A DNA stretch of 64,000 nt from an uncultured Pelagibacteraceae bacterium (GTDB taxonomy: Bacteria > Pseudomonadota > Alphaproteobacteria > Pelagibacterales > Pelagibacteraceae), in the NCBI GenBank assembly GCA_902600485.1, contig CACKJD010000001.1, forward strand, positions 117,501-181,500. The letters run 5' to 3'. The translations under genes and the position numbers were made by a program. Positions 1 through 10,835 of this stretch are shown here, piece after piece (position 1 is the first letter of the stretch; every line of letters starts with the position of its first letter). The notes beneath the pieces are model-generated. The model was not told where the DNA came from and did no database searches. It saw only the letters and a program-made list of their open reading frames with translations.

Positions 1-192
1 GTTTCAGTTCTCCAGGTTGTCTCTTTAAATCTATGTATTCAATTTAAAGTTACACATAAAGTGTAGGGTTTCCCCATTCGGAAATTTTCGGATCAAAACT
101 TGCATACAGTTCCCCGAAACTTTTCGCAGTATACCACGTCCTTCATCGTCTTTTAGTGCCAAGGCATCCGCCACACGCCCTTAAACGCTTGA
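1..192 (-). rRNA. rrl: 23S rRNA, 5' part (runs off the window)
   Basis: The reverse complement contains conserved 5' blocks of bacterial large-subunit rRNA, including GATGAAGGACGTG and CCGAATGGGGAAACCC. The 5' end is placed at about 192, at the TCAAGCG start typical of alphaproteobacteria; this is accurate only to a few bases. The rest of the gene lies to the left of the window. It is the third element of the operon after 16S, tRNA-Ile and tRNA-Ala. Confidence 0.96.
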
Positions 193-198
193 TTTATG

Positions 199-286
199 CA
201 CAGAAAAAAATTCTGTGTTTGAATCAAATTTTGTTGGAATGTTCATTTTTTCGAACATTCTTGATTGTTCATCTATTCGAACAATC
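199..286 (-). other. Three tandem hairpins in the tRNA-Ala/23S spacer
   Basis: Three perfect short inverted repeats lie just before the 23S 5' end: 199-205 with 211-217 (7 bp), 237-244 with 253-260 (8 bp), and 263-270 with 279-286 (8 bp). The last two are near copies (GAATGTTC/GAACATTC and GATTGTTC/GAACAATC). In the transcript they would be consecutive stem-loops. A role in 23S 5' processing is inference. Confidence 0.7.
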
Positions 287-343
287 GGATATAGATATTG
301 ATAATTATTAAAATATTTACAAATAAAATAGCTACGTGTTTCT

Positions 344-419
344 TGGTGGAGGATAGCGGGATCGAACCGCTGACCTCCTGAATGCAAATCAGGCGCTCTC
401 CCAGCTGAGCTAATCCCCC
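344..419 (-). tRNA. tRNA-Ala (TGC)
   Basis: A 76-base cloverleaf with encoded CCA. The acceptor stem GGGGGAT pairs with ATCCTCC through one G-U pair. The anticodon loop carries TGC. The D-loop has the normal GG and the T-loop the normal TTC. It is the second spacer tRNA of the rRNA operon, the standard bacterial arrangement. Confidence 0.98.
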
Positions 420-428
420 AGATAAGTT

Positions 429-505
429 TGGTGGGCCGAGATAGACTCGAACTATCGACCCCACCCTTATCAAGGGTGTGCTCTAACCAACTGAGCTACC
501 GGCCC
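429..505 (-). tRNA. tRNA-Ile (GAT)
   Basis: A 77-base cloverleaf with encoded CCA. The acceptor arms GGGCCGG and the complementary 3' strand are intact. The anticodon loop TTGATAA gives GAT. D-loop GG and T-loop TTCGAGT are normal. It is the first tRNA in the 16S-23S spacer, 9 bases before tRNA-Ala. Confidence 0.98.
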
Positions 506-537
506 TCATTGTATTTATAGAGAAACACAAAAAAAAT

Positions 538-561
538 AAGAAGAGAAATGCGGACGGTCAA
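538..561 (-). other. 3' arm of the 16S processing stem
   Basis: These 24 bases downstream of 16S are complementary, allowing a few G-U pairs, to 2176-2199 upstream of 16S. Together they would form a 24-bp helix that loops out the whole 16S rRNA. That is the form of RNase III processing stalks known in rRNA operons. Pairing is seen in the sequence; cleavage there is inferred. Confidence 0.85.
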
Positions 562-615
562 CATTAGCCTGTTAAATATTTAGAATAAAATTATTAAATA
601 ACTTTATTCATCCTT

Positions 616-2092
<1,477 letters not shown>

Positions 2093-2265
2093 AAAAACGG
2101 CGCACACTAGCTTCCATATAAATCTAAGAATAAATTTATATGTATTTGAAGTGTGTACGACAAATTTTGGTAACCTTAACCGTCCACACTTCTCTTCTTA
2201 ATTTCACGTTTAAAATAGCTAATTAGGGTAAAACCTAATAATAACAATAATTTTATTGTTTGGAA
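2093..2265 (-). other. rRNA operon leader with processing stem and hairpin
   Basis: This spacer holds the 5' arm of the 16S processing stem (2176-2199, pairing with 538-561). Closer to 16S is a separate hairpin with perfect arms ATATAAAT (2116-2123) and ATTTATAT (2134-2141). Another 8-bp hairpin with a 2-base loop lies at 2243-2260, near the predicted transcript start. I see no open reading frame in it. Confidence 0.75.
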
Positions 2266-2271
2266 AAAATG

Positions 2272-2299
2272 CTTATAGTACAAATAATCACTAAATCAA
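2272..2299 (-). promoter_or_regulatory. Predicted rRNA operon promoter
   Basis: On the minus strand TTGATT (2299-2294) and TATAAG (2277-2272) are separated by 16 bases, matching the sigma-70 -35 and -10 elements at 4 or 5 of 6 positions each. It lies about 75 bases upstream of the 16S processing stem. The spacer 2300-2387, up to the divergent peptidase gene, holds nothing else I recognise. Confidence 0.55.
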
Positions 2300-2387
2300 G
2301 AATTTTGATTGAAAAAATCTCCAAAAAAATCAATAAAATATGGGTTTTTTGATATAAAAACTGGTGAAAATAAAATAATTAAAAAAA

Positions 2388-3689
2388 ATGAATTTTATTC
2401 AACTTAAAATTGTGAGTATTGTTAAAAAGAATCTTGAAATTTTTTTATTAATATTTCTATTGATAATCACTATATTTATTACTCAATTTTACAATTTTAA
2501 CACCAAAAAAATTGAAAAAGATTATTTACAAATTTTTAGAAACTCCTATTTCAAGAAAACTGTCAACTACTTCTTTACTAATTTAAAACCAAAATTCGAG
2601 AATGTTGAATATAAAATCAAAACTGGAGATAGTCTTGTAAATATCTTAAATAATCTTTCTGTAAGTGAAAAAGAAATAAAAAAAATTGTTAAATTGTTGC
2701 AAAATACCGAAGCACAAAATTTAATAGAAAATCAGACTTTAAAACTAACTATAGAAAACAACGAAAATTTTAAGGGAATTTCTAACATTTTAATTCCAGT
2801 ATCCAAATCAAGAAAATTGGAAATATACAAGGAATTAAAAAATAACGAATTTGTTAAAAGAGAAATAGTAACAAATCTAGAAAAAAAAATTATATTAAAA
2901 GAAGGTATAATTAAATCGAGTTTATATAGAAGTGCAACAAAAGAAAATATCGATCCAAATATTATAATTGAATTTGCAAGGCTTTATGGATTTCAAGTTG
3001 ATTTTCAGAGGGATATCAGAAAAAATGATTCGTTCCAAATTATCTACGAAATATTTGTAGACGAAAACGGAAAAATATTTGAAAATGGGAATATAATTTA
3101 TGCAAACTTAATGTTGCGTGGACAATTGAATCAACTTTATTATTTTCCAAAAAAAAACTTTGACGGGCATTATGATGAAAACGGTAAAAGTGTTAAAAAA
3201 GCTTTAATGAAAACCCCAATTAATGGAGCTAGATTATCTTCTGCTTTTGGTATGAGAAAACATCCAATACTAGGTTATAACAAAATGCATAGAGGTACTG
3301 ATTTTGCAGCACCTGAAGGTACACCAATAATGGCATCGGGGGACGGAGTAATTATTAAAGCGGGTTGGTGCGGCGGAGGAGGAAATTGTGTGAAAATAAA
3401 ACACAATAAAACATACCAAACTGTGTATGCACATATGAAAAACTTTTCTAATATTTCAATACCAGGTAACAGAGTTAAACAAGGACAAATAATTGGTTAT
3501 GTAGGTTCAACTGGATTATCTACAGGTCCTCATCTTCATTATGAAGTCATTGAAAATGGAAAAAAAATTAATTCTCAACTTCTTAAACTTCCACCGGGTA
3601 AATCATTAGATGGCTCAAGCAGAAAACAATTTGAGATAGTTAGAATAAAAACAGATGTTCTTAAGTCTGATTTGGTAGCAAATTTTTAA
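2388..3689 (+). CDS. M23 family peptidase, membrane-anchored
   Basis: 433 residues. A hydrophobic segment at about 18-34 anchors it in the inner membrane. A LysM/OapA-like stretch (KTGDSLVNILNNL) follows near residue 78. The C-terminal third is a LytM/M23 domain with the zinc ligands HRGTDFAAP (about residue 300) and HLHYE (about 382), plus the YAHM segment. Such proteins cut peptide cross-bridges in peptidoglycan, or activate amidases when degenerate; here the metal ligands look intact, so it is probably an active endopeptidase. It stands alone, divergent from the rRNA operon, and its stop overlaps by 4 bases the stop of the convergent DUF4167 gene. Confidence 0.9.
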   Translation: MNFIQLKIVSIVKKNLEIFLLIFLLIITIFITQFYNFNTKKIEKDYLQIFRNSYFKKTVNYFFTNLKPKFENVEYKIKTGDSLVNILNNLSVSEKEIKKIVKLLQNTEAQNLIENQTLKLTIENNENFKGISNILIPVSKSRKLEIYKELKNNEFVKREIVTNLEKKIILKEGIIKSSLYRSATKENIDPNIIIEFARLYGFQVDFQRDIRKNDSFQIIYEIFVDENGKIFENGNIIYANLMLRGQLNQLYYFPKKNFDGHYDENGKSVKKALMKTPINGARLSSAFGMRKHPILGYNKMHRGTDFAAPEGTPIMASGDGVIIKAGWCGGGGNCVKIKHNKTYQTVYAHMKNFSNISIPGNRVKQGQIIGYVGSTGLSTGPHLHYEVIENGKKINSQLLKLPPGKSLDGSSRKQFEIVRIKTDVLKSDLVANF

Positions 3690-4009
3690 TTTGTCTCAAT
3701 AGAATTTTGTATTTTTTCTTTTTGTTTTTCTTTTTGCTCAATTGAAATTCTTAAAAAATGATCTGCGTATTGATAATAATTTTCAGACAAAATTTTATCA
3801 CCATTAGATAAAGCTTCTCTTGCAAGCTCATTGTATTTCAAAATTAATTTATCTACGTTACCATTATTACGGTTACTTTTTCTTCTATAACCATTTTCTC
3901 TATTACCTAATTCTGGATTAAGTCTATTAATATCATTTGATCTTTTGAATGATCTATCTTGCATACCTCTACCTCTAGATCTTTTATGATTATTTTTAAA
4001 AGGTCTCAT
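3686..4009 (-). CDS. DUF4167 domain protein
   Basis: 107 residues. The N-terminal half is highly basic and rich in R, N and G. It is followed by the conserved DUF4167 block, KYNELAREALSNGD then NYYQYADHFLRI. The family is typical of alphaproteobacteria and is found beside prmC and prfA, exactly the context here. The basic low-complexity N-terminus suggests nucleic acid binding, but the function is not known to me. The gene starts 6 bases after the end of prmC. Confidence 0.85.
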   Translation of the reverse strand: MRPFKNNHKRSRGRGMQDRSFKRSNDINRLNPELGNRENGYRRKSNRNNGNVDKLILKYNELAREALSNGDKILSENYYQYADHFLRISIEQKEKQKEKIQNSIETN

Positions 4010-4015
4010 ATTTTT

Positions 4016-4855
4016 TTATGCAATTTTTGTGGATGTTATACATCTGTCGAGGTTAGATAAATCTTTAGTTATTTTGTTTATATAAAATTTATTTTTTTTT
4101 AGTATATTAATCATTTTGTATTTTTGATCACTGCCAATTTCAATAATTAATTTTCCATTAATCTTTAATAATTTTGAAGATTTTTTCACAACCTTAATCA
4201 GTATTTCAGTTCCGTTTATTCCTCCGTTTAAAGCTTTTGTAGGTTCATACTCGCTAACGCCCAAATATTTAAGTTTATGTTTGTCAATATAGGGAGGGTT
4301 ACTAAGTATTAAATCATATTTACCTGAATTTAAATTGTCAACATCTGTTTTGAAAATATTAATCCTATTTTGAACCTGATGTAATTTTGCATTGATTTTT
4401 GCTATTTTTATTGCATTTTTACAGCAGTCAATACCAAAAGCAGAACAATTAATTCTTTCTTTTAAGACAGATATAATCAAACATCCGGAGCCTACACCGA
4501 TTTCTAAAAGCCTTTTTTTTTGATTAGTTGATATAATATTTAAAGTTTCTTCAACTAAATGTTCAGTTTCTGGTCTTGGTATAAGAACATTTTTATTAAT
4601 ATAAAACTTATTTTTCCAAAACTCCTTTTTTTTTAAAATATATGCAATTGGCTCCTTGGCTCTCCTTCTGTTTATTTTCAGTAAAAAGTTGTTGTAAGTC
4701 TCATTATTAATTACTCTTTTAAGATTTAGTATTAATCTTTCCTTTGAAATATTCAGACTATCAGATAACAAAAGCTCCGCATCTATTTTGTAACTATTTA
4801 TATTATTTGTTTTCAATAAATTATAACCATTTTCAAGAGCTTGAAATAAATTCAT
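4016..4855 (-). CDS. prmC: Release factor glutamine methyltransferase PrmC
   Basis: 279 residues, normal length. It methylates the glutamine of the GGQ motif in release factors using S-adenosylmethionine. The SAM-binding motif EIGVGSG is at 118-124 and the catalytic NPPY at 186-189, which grips the target glutamine. The N-terminal helical domain (1-80) is the release factor docking region. Its start overlaps the stop of prfA, the gene for its substrate, by 4 bases, so the two are translationally coupled. Confidence 0.96.
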   Translation of the reverse strand: MNLFQALENGYNLLKTNNINSYKIDAELLLSDSLNISKERLILNLKRVINNETYNNFLLKINRRRAKEPIAYILKKKEFWKNKFYINKNVLIPRPETEHLVEETLNIISTNQKKRLLEIGVGSGCLIISVLKERINCSAFGIDCCKNAIKIAKINAKLHQVQNRINIFKTDVDNLNSGKYDLILSNPPYIDKHKLKYLGVSEYEPTKALNGGINGTEILIKVVKKSSKLLKINGKLIIEIGSDQKYKMINILKKNKFYINKITKDLSNLDRCITSTKIA

Positions 4856-5928
4856 TTCTCTAAACTTTTAAGTTCTTCTTCTTGTGCATGCAAATTGAGA
4901 CTTTCAACAATTTCGTCAAAAACTTCACCCTCCATAAATTCCACTAATTTATGCAATGTGAGATTTATTCTGTGATCAGTAACTCTACCTTGTGGAAAAT
5001 TATAGGTTCTTATTCTCTCAGATCTATCTCCAGTTCCAATTTTACTTTTTCTATCTTTGGATCTCGCATCCTCTATTTTTTTTCTTTCATGCTCATAAAT
5101 TCTTGACCTTAGAATCTTTAGCCCCTTTTCTTTATTTCTAATTTGTGATTTTTCATCTTGTTGACTAACAACTATTCCAGTGGGTATATGTGTAATTCTG
5201 ACAGCTGAGTCGGTGGTATTAACACTTTGGCCTCCGGGTCCACTGCTTCTAAAAACATCAATTCTCAAATCTTTATCATCAATTTTTACATCAACCTCCT
5301 CAGCCTCTGGTAGAACTGCAACGGTAGCGGCAGATGTGTGTACTCTACCTTGCGTCTCTGTATCAGGAACTCTTTGTACTCTATGAACTCCGCTTTCGAA
5401 TTTAAGTGAGGAATAAATATTTTTCCCTTTTATACTAGCTATCACCTCTTTTAATCCACCAGCATCACTTTTGGAAATACTTATTATCTCTAAGGACCAT
5501 TTTTTTTTATGACTCACTTTTTCATACATTTTGAATAAATCTGAAGCAAATAAACTCGCTTCAAGCCCTCCTGTCCCCGCTCTAATTTCTATTATAGCAT
5601 CTTTTTTATCTGCATCATCTTTTGGCAACAAAAATAATTTTAATTTTTTTTCATTGAGTATTTTATTTTTTTTAAGTTCATCTAATTCTATCTTAGCTAA
5701 TTCTCTCATTTCTTCTTCAGATGAACTATCATTTATTATTTTTTCTAAATCTTTTTCTGTTTCATTAAAATTCAAAAATTCTTTTGCACAAATTAAAATC
5801 TCGTTTAAATCAGAGTATTCTTTTGAAATTCTGGCAAAATTTTTTTTATCTACTTTGTTAGATGACAATTCTTTTTCTAATACTTCATGTTTAGAGATAA
5901 TTTCTCTAACTTTTTCAACTGGTATCAT
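4852..5928 (-). CDS. prfA: Peptide chain release factor 1
   Basis: 358 residues. RF1 reads UAA and UAG stop codons and triggers peptide release. The GGQ motif is in [13 protein letters not shown] (about 232-234). The codon-recognition tripeptide in [12 protein letters not shown] reads PDT, a variant of the P-x-T pattern that marks RF1 rather than RF2. The gene ends in a 4-base overlap with prmC and begins 3 bases after ispG, so the three form one operon. Confidence 0.96.
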   Translation of the reverse strand: MIPVEKVREIISKHEVLEKELSSNKVDKKNFARISKEYSDLNEILICAKEFLNFNETEKDLEKIINDSSSEEEMRELAKIELDELKKNKILNEKKLKLFLLPKDDADKKDAIIEIRAGTGGLEASLFASDLFKMYEKVSHKKKWSLEIISISKSDAGGLKEVIASIKGKNIYSSLKFESGVHRVQRVPDTETQGRVHTSAATVAVLPEAEEVDVKIDDKDLRIDVFRSSGPGGQSVNTTDSAVRITHIPTGIVVSQQDEKSQIRNKEKGLKILRSRIYEHERKKIEDARSKDRKSKIGTGDRSERIRTYNFPQGRVTDHRINLTLHKLVEFMEGEVFDEIVESLNLHAQEEELKSLEK

Positions 5929-5931
5929 GAT

Positions 5932-7032
5932 TTACTTTTTATTTAAAATCTCAGCTTCTTTTTTTTCAATTAGAGAAACAATTTGAGATATGATTTCATC
6001 ATTTTTTATTTTTTTGTTTTGAATTCCGCTGAGATAAAGCATATTGCTATCCTTGCCACCTCCAGTAATTCCAATATCTGTTTGTGATGCTTCGCCAGGT
6101 CCATTTACAACGCACCCGATTATTGACAAAGTTATAGGAGTTTTTATATGTGATAATTTTTCCTCAAGAGTTTTTACTGTCTCTATAACATTAAAGCCTT
6201 GTCTAGCACAGGACGGACAGGATATTATTTTGACACCTCTTGAACGCAAATTAAGTGACTTTAAAATTTCGTTACCTATTTTAATTTCTTTAACTGGGTC
6301 ATCCGATAATGAAACTCTGATTGTGTCACCTATACCCTCAAGAAGCAAAACACCTAGGCCAATAGATGATTTTACACTACCTGGTATAAAACTACCTGAT
6401 TCTGTAATTCCAAGATGTAATGGATATTCTGTTTTCTTTGATAATTGCCTGTAAGCTGCGATTGATAAAAAAACATCAGAAGACTTAACGCTAATTTTAA
6501 TCTGATCAAAATTATTATCTTCGACTAGTTTTATGTTTTTTAATGCGCTTTCTACCAATGCCTCAGGGCAAGGTCCTTTATATTTTTCTAATAAATATTG
6601 TTCTAATGAACCCGCATTCACGCCGATTCTTATAGAACATCCATTATACTTAGCTGACTTGATCACTTCTTTTAATTTATCTTTTGTACCTATGTTACCT
6701 GGATTTATTCTTAAACATTTTGCTCCATTATCGGCAGCCTCAAGCGCTCGTTTATAATGAAAGTGTATATCAGCAATTATCGGAACTTTAGAATGTTTAC
6801 ATATTTCTTTAAGTGCTTTAGTGGAATTTTCATCTGGGCAGGATACTCTTACCAGATCAGCTCCTTCGTTAGAAAGATCTTCTATTTGTTTAATTGTTGC
6901 TTTAACATCAGTAGTCAACGTATTTGTCATAGATTGAACTGATATAGAATTTGATCCTCCTATTTTGACATCTCCAACATTAATTTCTCGTGTTTTTCTT
7001 TTTTGTATATCTCTGTAAGATCTTAAACTCAT
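5932..7032 (-). CDS. ispG: 4-hydroxy-3-methylbut-2-enyl diphosphate synthase
   Basis: 366 residues, the short bacterial form. It carries out the penultimate step of the MEP isoprenoid pathway, using a [4Fe-4S] cluster. The N-terminal TIM barrel contains VQSMTNTLT. The cluster cysteines are in SCPSCARQG (about 271 and 274) and GCVVNGPGE (about 306). The start overlaps the lysC stop by 4 bases. It sits in a run with lysC, prfA and prmC, all on the minus strand. Confidence 0.96.
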   Translation of the reverse strand: MSLRSYRDIQKRKTREINVGDVKIGGSNSISVQSMTNTLTTDVKATIKQIEDLSNEGADLVRVSCPDENSTKALKEICKHSKVPIIADIHFHYKRALEAADNGAKCLRINPGNIGTKDKLKEVIKSAKYNGCSIRIGVNAGSLEQYLLEKYKGPCPEALVESALKNIKLVEDNNFDQIKISVKSSDVFLSIAAYRQLSKKTEYPLHLGITESGSFIPGSVKSSIGLGVLLLEGIGDTIRVSLSDDPVKEIKIGNEILKSLNLRSRGVKIISCPSCARQGFNVIETVKTLEEKLSHIKTPITLSIIGCVVNGPGEASQTDIGITGGGKDSNMLYLSGIQNKKIKNDEIISQIVSLIEKKEAEILNKK

Positions 7033-8249
7033 AAACTACTACTTAATTTAAATTCTTGGTGAAGTATTTCAACAGATTTTTTTAGGTTTTTTTTGTTAAT
7101 TAAAACTGATATTTTAATTTCAGAAGTAGATATAACTTCTATGTTTATTTTTTTTTTGGCCAAAGCCCTAAACATCCTATAGCTCACTCCAGGTGTTGTT
7201 ATCATTCCAACGCCAACAATTGAAACTTTTGAAACATTTTTATTTACAATTAATTTTCTAAAATTGATCGACTTATTATTTTCTAAAAGCTTACGAGTTT
7301 TATACAAATCCTCTAATTTAATGGTAAATGTTAAATCTGTTTCTTTACTGCCTGCTGATATATTTTGTACAACCATATCAACATTTATAGAATTTTCATA
7401 AAGAGGTTTAAAAATAGAAGCAGCAATTCCTGGTTTATCTTTAACACCAAGTAAAGTCAATTTTGCATCATTTTTAGTAAAAGAAATTCCTCTTATTATG
7501 TTTTTTCCAGTTATATTTCTTTTTTTTGTTATTGTGGTTCCACTTTTTTTAGAAAAAGTTGACTTAACGTCTATTTCTATTCTATTTAGTCTTGCCTCTT
7601 GAATTGATGCTGGTTGCATCACTTTAGCACCTAAAGACGCCATCTCTAGCATTTCCTCATAGGAAATTTTATTTATTTTTTTTGCAGATTTAGTTAGATT
7701 AGGATCAGTTGTGTAAACACCTTCAACATCAGTATAAATTATACATTTTTTAGCATTAAAAAATTTTGCACATAATATTGCGCTCGTATCTGAGCCACCC
7801 CTTTCAAGAGTAGTAATTCTAAAATCGGAATTTATACCTTGAAATCCTGTTACAATTGGAATTCCACCTGATTTCAGATATTTAATAATTTTAGTTTTTT
7901 GTATTTTTATTATTCTAGAAGAACTGTATTTGCCCCTTGTTATAATTGGTAACTGCCATCCTAACCATGACCTTGATTTATAACCAAGTAAATTAAGTTT
8001 ACCTGCAATTAGAGCACAAGAAATTTGTTCACCTGTTGATAAGATCACATCTTTTTCCTCATTTGGGAAGTTTTGAGATATTTTTTTTGTTTTTAATAAC
8101 AACTGATTTGTGACCCCACTCATGGCTGAAGACACAACAATTACTTTATATTTTTTTTTAGCGTAAGAGGCGATTACTTTAGCCACTTTTGTAATTTTAC
8201 TTAAAGTCCCCACAGATGTTCCACCAAATTTTAAAACAATTATTTTCAT
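7029..8249 (-). CDS. lysC: Aspartate kinase
   Basis: 406 residues. It phosphorylates aspartate, the first step toward lysine, threonine, methionine and diaminopimelate. KFGGTS (7-12) is the nucleotide site and [10 protein letters not shown] the aspartate site. Two C-terminal ACT domains (about 265-400) would bind feedback inhibitors. The length fits monofunctional bacterial enzymes. It is the first gene of a minus-strand run and is divergent from ubiG across a 64-base spacer. dapD and dapE of the same pathway lie later in the window. Confidence 0.96.
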   Translation of the reverse strand: MKIIVLKFGGTSVGTLSKITKVAKVIASYAKKKYKVIVVSSAMSGVTNQLLLKTKKISQNFPNEEKDVILSTGEQISCALIAGKLNLLGYKSRSWLGWQLPIITRGKYSSSRIIKIQKTKIIKYLKSGGIPIVTGFQGINSDFRITTLERGGSDTSAILCAKFFNAKKCIIYTDVEGVYTTDPNLTKSAKKINKISYEEMLEMASLGAKVMQPASIQEARLNRIEIDVKSTFSKKSGTTITKKRNITGKNIIRGISFTKNDAKLTLLGVKDKPGIAASIFKPLYENSINVDMVVQNISAGSKETDLTFTIKLEDLYKTRKLLENNKSINFRKLIVNKNVSKVSIVGVGMITTPGVSYRMFRALAKKKINIEVISTSEIKISVLINKKNLKKSVEILHQEFKLSSSL

Positions 8250-8313
8250 TGAATATTTAATTTAAATTTTTATATTTAGATAAATATTATCATAAACAAA
8301 AAGTCAACTATCA

Positions 8314-9040
8314 ATGAAAAATAAAACAGTTAATAAAAAGGAAATTGATAAATTTTCAAAGTTAGCCAAAGAATGGTGGGATCCAAATGGAAAATTTAAA
8401 CCTTTACATAAATTTAATCCGGTGAGACTCGATTATATAAAAAAAAAGTATATTGAAAAAATTAAAAAAAAGAGACGATACTTATCTGACAAATGTAAAG
8501 ATTTTAGATATTGGGTGTGGTGGGGGACTTCTATGTGAGCCACTCACGAGATTAGGTGCTCAGGTTGTTGGAATAGATGCTTCAAATAAAAATATTAAGA
8601 TTGCTAAAATTCATGCAAAAAAGAGTGATCTGAAAATAAATTATTACTGCACAACGCCTGAAAATTTTAATTATAAAGAAAAATTCGATGTTGTGTTAAA
8701 TATGGAGATTGTAGAGCATGTGGAAGATGTAAATTTATTTTTAAAAGAAAGTTCTAAATTTTTAAAAAAAAATGGAATAATGTTCATTGCAACCTTGAAT
8801 AAAACATTAAAATCTTATTTTTTTGCAATCTTGGGCGCAGAGTATGTCTTAAGGTGGTTACCAATTGGTACTCATGATTGGAACATGTTTGTTAAGCCTA
8901 GCGACCTTGTAGAAATATGCAAAAAGAACTCTTTAATGTTGGAAGAAATTCTTGGTGTAAAATACAATATTATTTCTAGAGATTGGGAACTTTCCACTGA
9001 TAATAACGTAAATTATATGGCGTTGTTTAAAAAAATTTAG
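8314..9040 (+). CDS. ubiG: UbiG O-methyltransferase, reading frame interrupted at an A8 run
   Basis: UbiG methylates hydroxyl groups on ubiquinone precursors. Residues 1-52 are read in one frame from 8314 (family N-terminus [19 protein letters not shown]) and the rest in the next frame from about 8465 to 9040 (SAM motif [13 protein letters not shown], then NMEIVEHV and [10 protein letters not shown]). The switch lies at eight A's, 8464-8471; with seven A's one continuous 241-residue protein results. The uncorrected first frame stops at 8538. Both halves are well conserved, so this looks like a sequencing error, a recent frameshift, or a gene rescued by slippage on the A run. Confidence 0.85.
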
Positions 9041-9462
9041 TTTTTTTTATCATCTATCCAAGGGAAAGAGTGAGTTTCAATACCTTCATCATGTAATTCA
9101 TTAATCTGCTTTTTTGTTGCATTTCCATAGATACCTTTAGTTTTTTTTCTATCAAAGTGTATAGACCGAGCTTTATATGCAAAGTCGTCACCAACATTTT
9201 CAAAATTATTTTTAATAAAATTTTGAAACTCCAAAAATTTTTTTCTAATATTTTTATTTTTTTTAATTTTAATTTCATTTTTTAAATTTTGTTTTAAACT
9301 TAAGATATTAGGTGCCATAGGATTTTTAATAATTTTTTTTGAATTACAGAAATGACAATTTAGAAATTGATTTTTTTTTAATTTTTCAAATTCTAGTGAT
9401 GAAGAAAACCAACTATCAAATGAATTTTCACAATTTTTACATTTCAACCGATATTTAATCAT
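9037..9462 (-). CDS. DUF1178 protein
   Basis: 141 residues. The N-terminus has a zinc-ribbon-like pattern, CKNCENSFDSWF followed by CHFCNSKK, as in DUF1178 proteins of alphaproteobacteria. The middle is lysine-rich and low in complexity. The C-terminal part ends in EGIETHSFPW, another family landmark. The function is unknown. It overlaps the end of ubiG by 4 bases tail to tail and follows argJ by 3 bases. Confidence 0.8.
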   Translation of the reverse strand: MIKYRLKCKNCENSFDSWFSSSLEFEKLKKNQFLNCHFCNSKKIIKNPMAPNILSLKQNLKNEIKIKKNKNIRKKFLEFQNFIKNNFENVGDDFAYKARSIHFDRKKTKGIYGNATKKQINELHDEGIETHSFPWIDDKKN

Positions 9463-9465
9463 TTT

Positions 9466-10767
9466 CTAAGTCCTATAATCAGAATTAATTTCTATATATT
9501 TTTTTGTAAAATCCATTGTGTAGCAAGTAAAGTTTTTTTTTCCTAAATTAACATCTAAAATGATTCTTATTGAATCATTTTTCATATATTCCTTAAGATT
9601 ATGCTCTGAATAACTTTTGGCAATTTGACCCTTTTCAAAAACTTTATGCTCACCAAACATTAAATTTACTGAATTGATATTAAATTCTGCATCATTTTTT
9701 CCTGCTGCCATCATTATTCTTCCCCAATTAGGATCTTCTCCTGCAATAGCTGTTTTTACTAGAGGAGAATTTGCAATTGAAAAAGCTATTTTTTTTGCAT
9801 CTTCCTCGTTCTTGCACTTAATAACATCTATTTGAATAAATTTTGAGGCCCCCTCGCCATCGCTTACAACTCTTTTAGCTAGATTTAATAAAACATTATT
9901 TACCGCTTTATCAAAATCTTTGAGTTTTAAGTCATTTGCATTATTGATATTTTTATTTTTTGCTGTTCCTGTGGAAAAAAATGTTATCATATCATTTGTA
10001 CTTGTATCACCATCACAAGTAATCGCATTGAAGGTATCATTAACATTTTTTTTTAATATCTTTTTTAAAATACCAGAAGATAAATTTGCATCTGTAAAAA
10101 TATACGATAACGTAGTTGCCATATTTGGAAAAATCATTCCAGAACCTTTTGCAATTCCATAAATTTTAACCTTTGTATTTCCAATTTTACATTCTTCCAT
10201 TGCCAACTTAGGTTTTAAGTCAGTTGTAAGTATACTCATTGCAGATTTAATCCATAAATATTTATTTTGAGTATATTTTATTTTATCAACTAAGTTTTTT
10301 ATAGATGACTTAATTTTAGCTAATGGAAATGTTTCTCCTATGGTCCCCGTGCAGCCAAATATTATATCTTTGGGTGAAATTTTTTTTGGGTTGTCCTCAT
10401 CAGATTTTTGTTTATTAGATAATAGTTTTGCAGTTTCCTCGGCGATTTCTTTCAAAGAATTGAAACCTTTAGAGCCGGTTAAGCAATTTGCATTGCGCGC
10501 ATTAACTATTAGTGCTCTTATTCTTTTACTCTTAATTGATAAATTCCACTTTATATTTTCTGAAATCACTTTTGATTTAGTATATACAGACGCATACTCT
10601 GCCCCATTTCTGAAATAAAATAGAACAAGGTCATCCCTATTATTATTATATAAATTTGCTGATGTGACGGAAATTGATACCCCATCTAGGTGATCTAAGT
10701 CTTGAAAGTCTGCCATTTTTGACTTGTCTTTTTTAGAAATCAAGAAATTGCTTAAATTTAGAGCCAT
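9466..10767 (-). CDS. argJ: Glutamate N-acetyltransferase ArgJ
   Basis: 433 residues. ArgJ moves the acetyl group from N-acetylornithine to glutamate, recycling it in arginine synthesis, and may also make N-acetylglutamate from acetyl-CoA. It cleaves itself into two chains at a conserved threonine, here in GMIFPNMATTL (about residue 217). The oxyanion motif GCTGTIG is present. argB, argD and argF are elsewhere in this window but not adjacent. It is divergent from secA across 68 bases. Confidence 0.95.
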   Translation of the reverse strand: MALNLSNFLISKKDKSKMADFQDLDHLDGVSISVTSANLYNNNRDDLVLFYFRNGAEYASVYTKSKVISENIKWNLSIKSKRIRALIVNARNANCLTGSKGFNSLKEIAEETAKLLSNKQKSDEDNPKKISPKDIIFGCTGTIGETFPLAKIKSSIKNLVDKIKYTQNKYLWIKSAMSILTTDLKPKLAMEECKIGNTKVKIYGIAKGSGMIFPNMATTLSYIFTDANLSSGILKKILKKNVNDTFNAITCDGDTSTNDMITFFSTGTAKNKNINNANDLKLKDFDKAVNNVLLNLAKRVVSDGEGASKFIQIDVIKCKNEEDAKKIAFSIANSPLVKTAIAGEDPNWGRIMMAAGKNDAEFNINSVNLMFGEHKVFEKGQIAKSYSEHNLKEYMKNDSIRIILDVNLGKKNFTCYTMDFTKKYIEINSDYRT

Positions 10768-10835
10768 AATATTTAAATTTATTAGTTAATAACTATATAA
10801 TTATTTAATTATTAATGTATATCAAAAATTAAAAA

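Noticed and set aside
5330..5375. PDT in place of PAT/PVT in RF1 as a sign of altered stop codon reading
   Set aside because: The middle residue of the P-x-T motif varies among bacterial RF1 proteins, so this alone says little.
5180..5986. Long plus-strand open frames opposite prfA and ispG
   Set aside because: They are antisense to well-conserved genes; their composition (Ser/Leu/Phe-rich) is what the reverse strand of AT-rich coding DNA gives.
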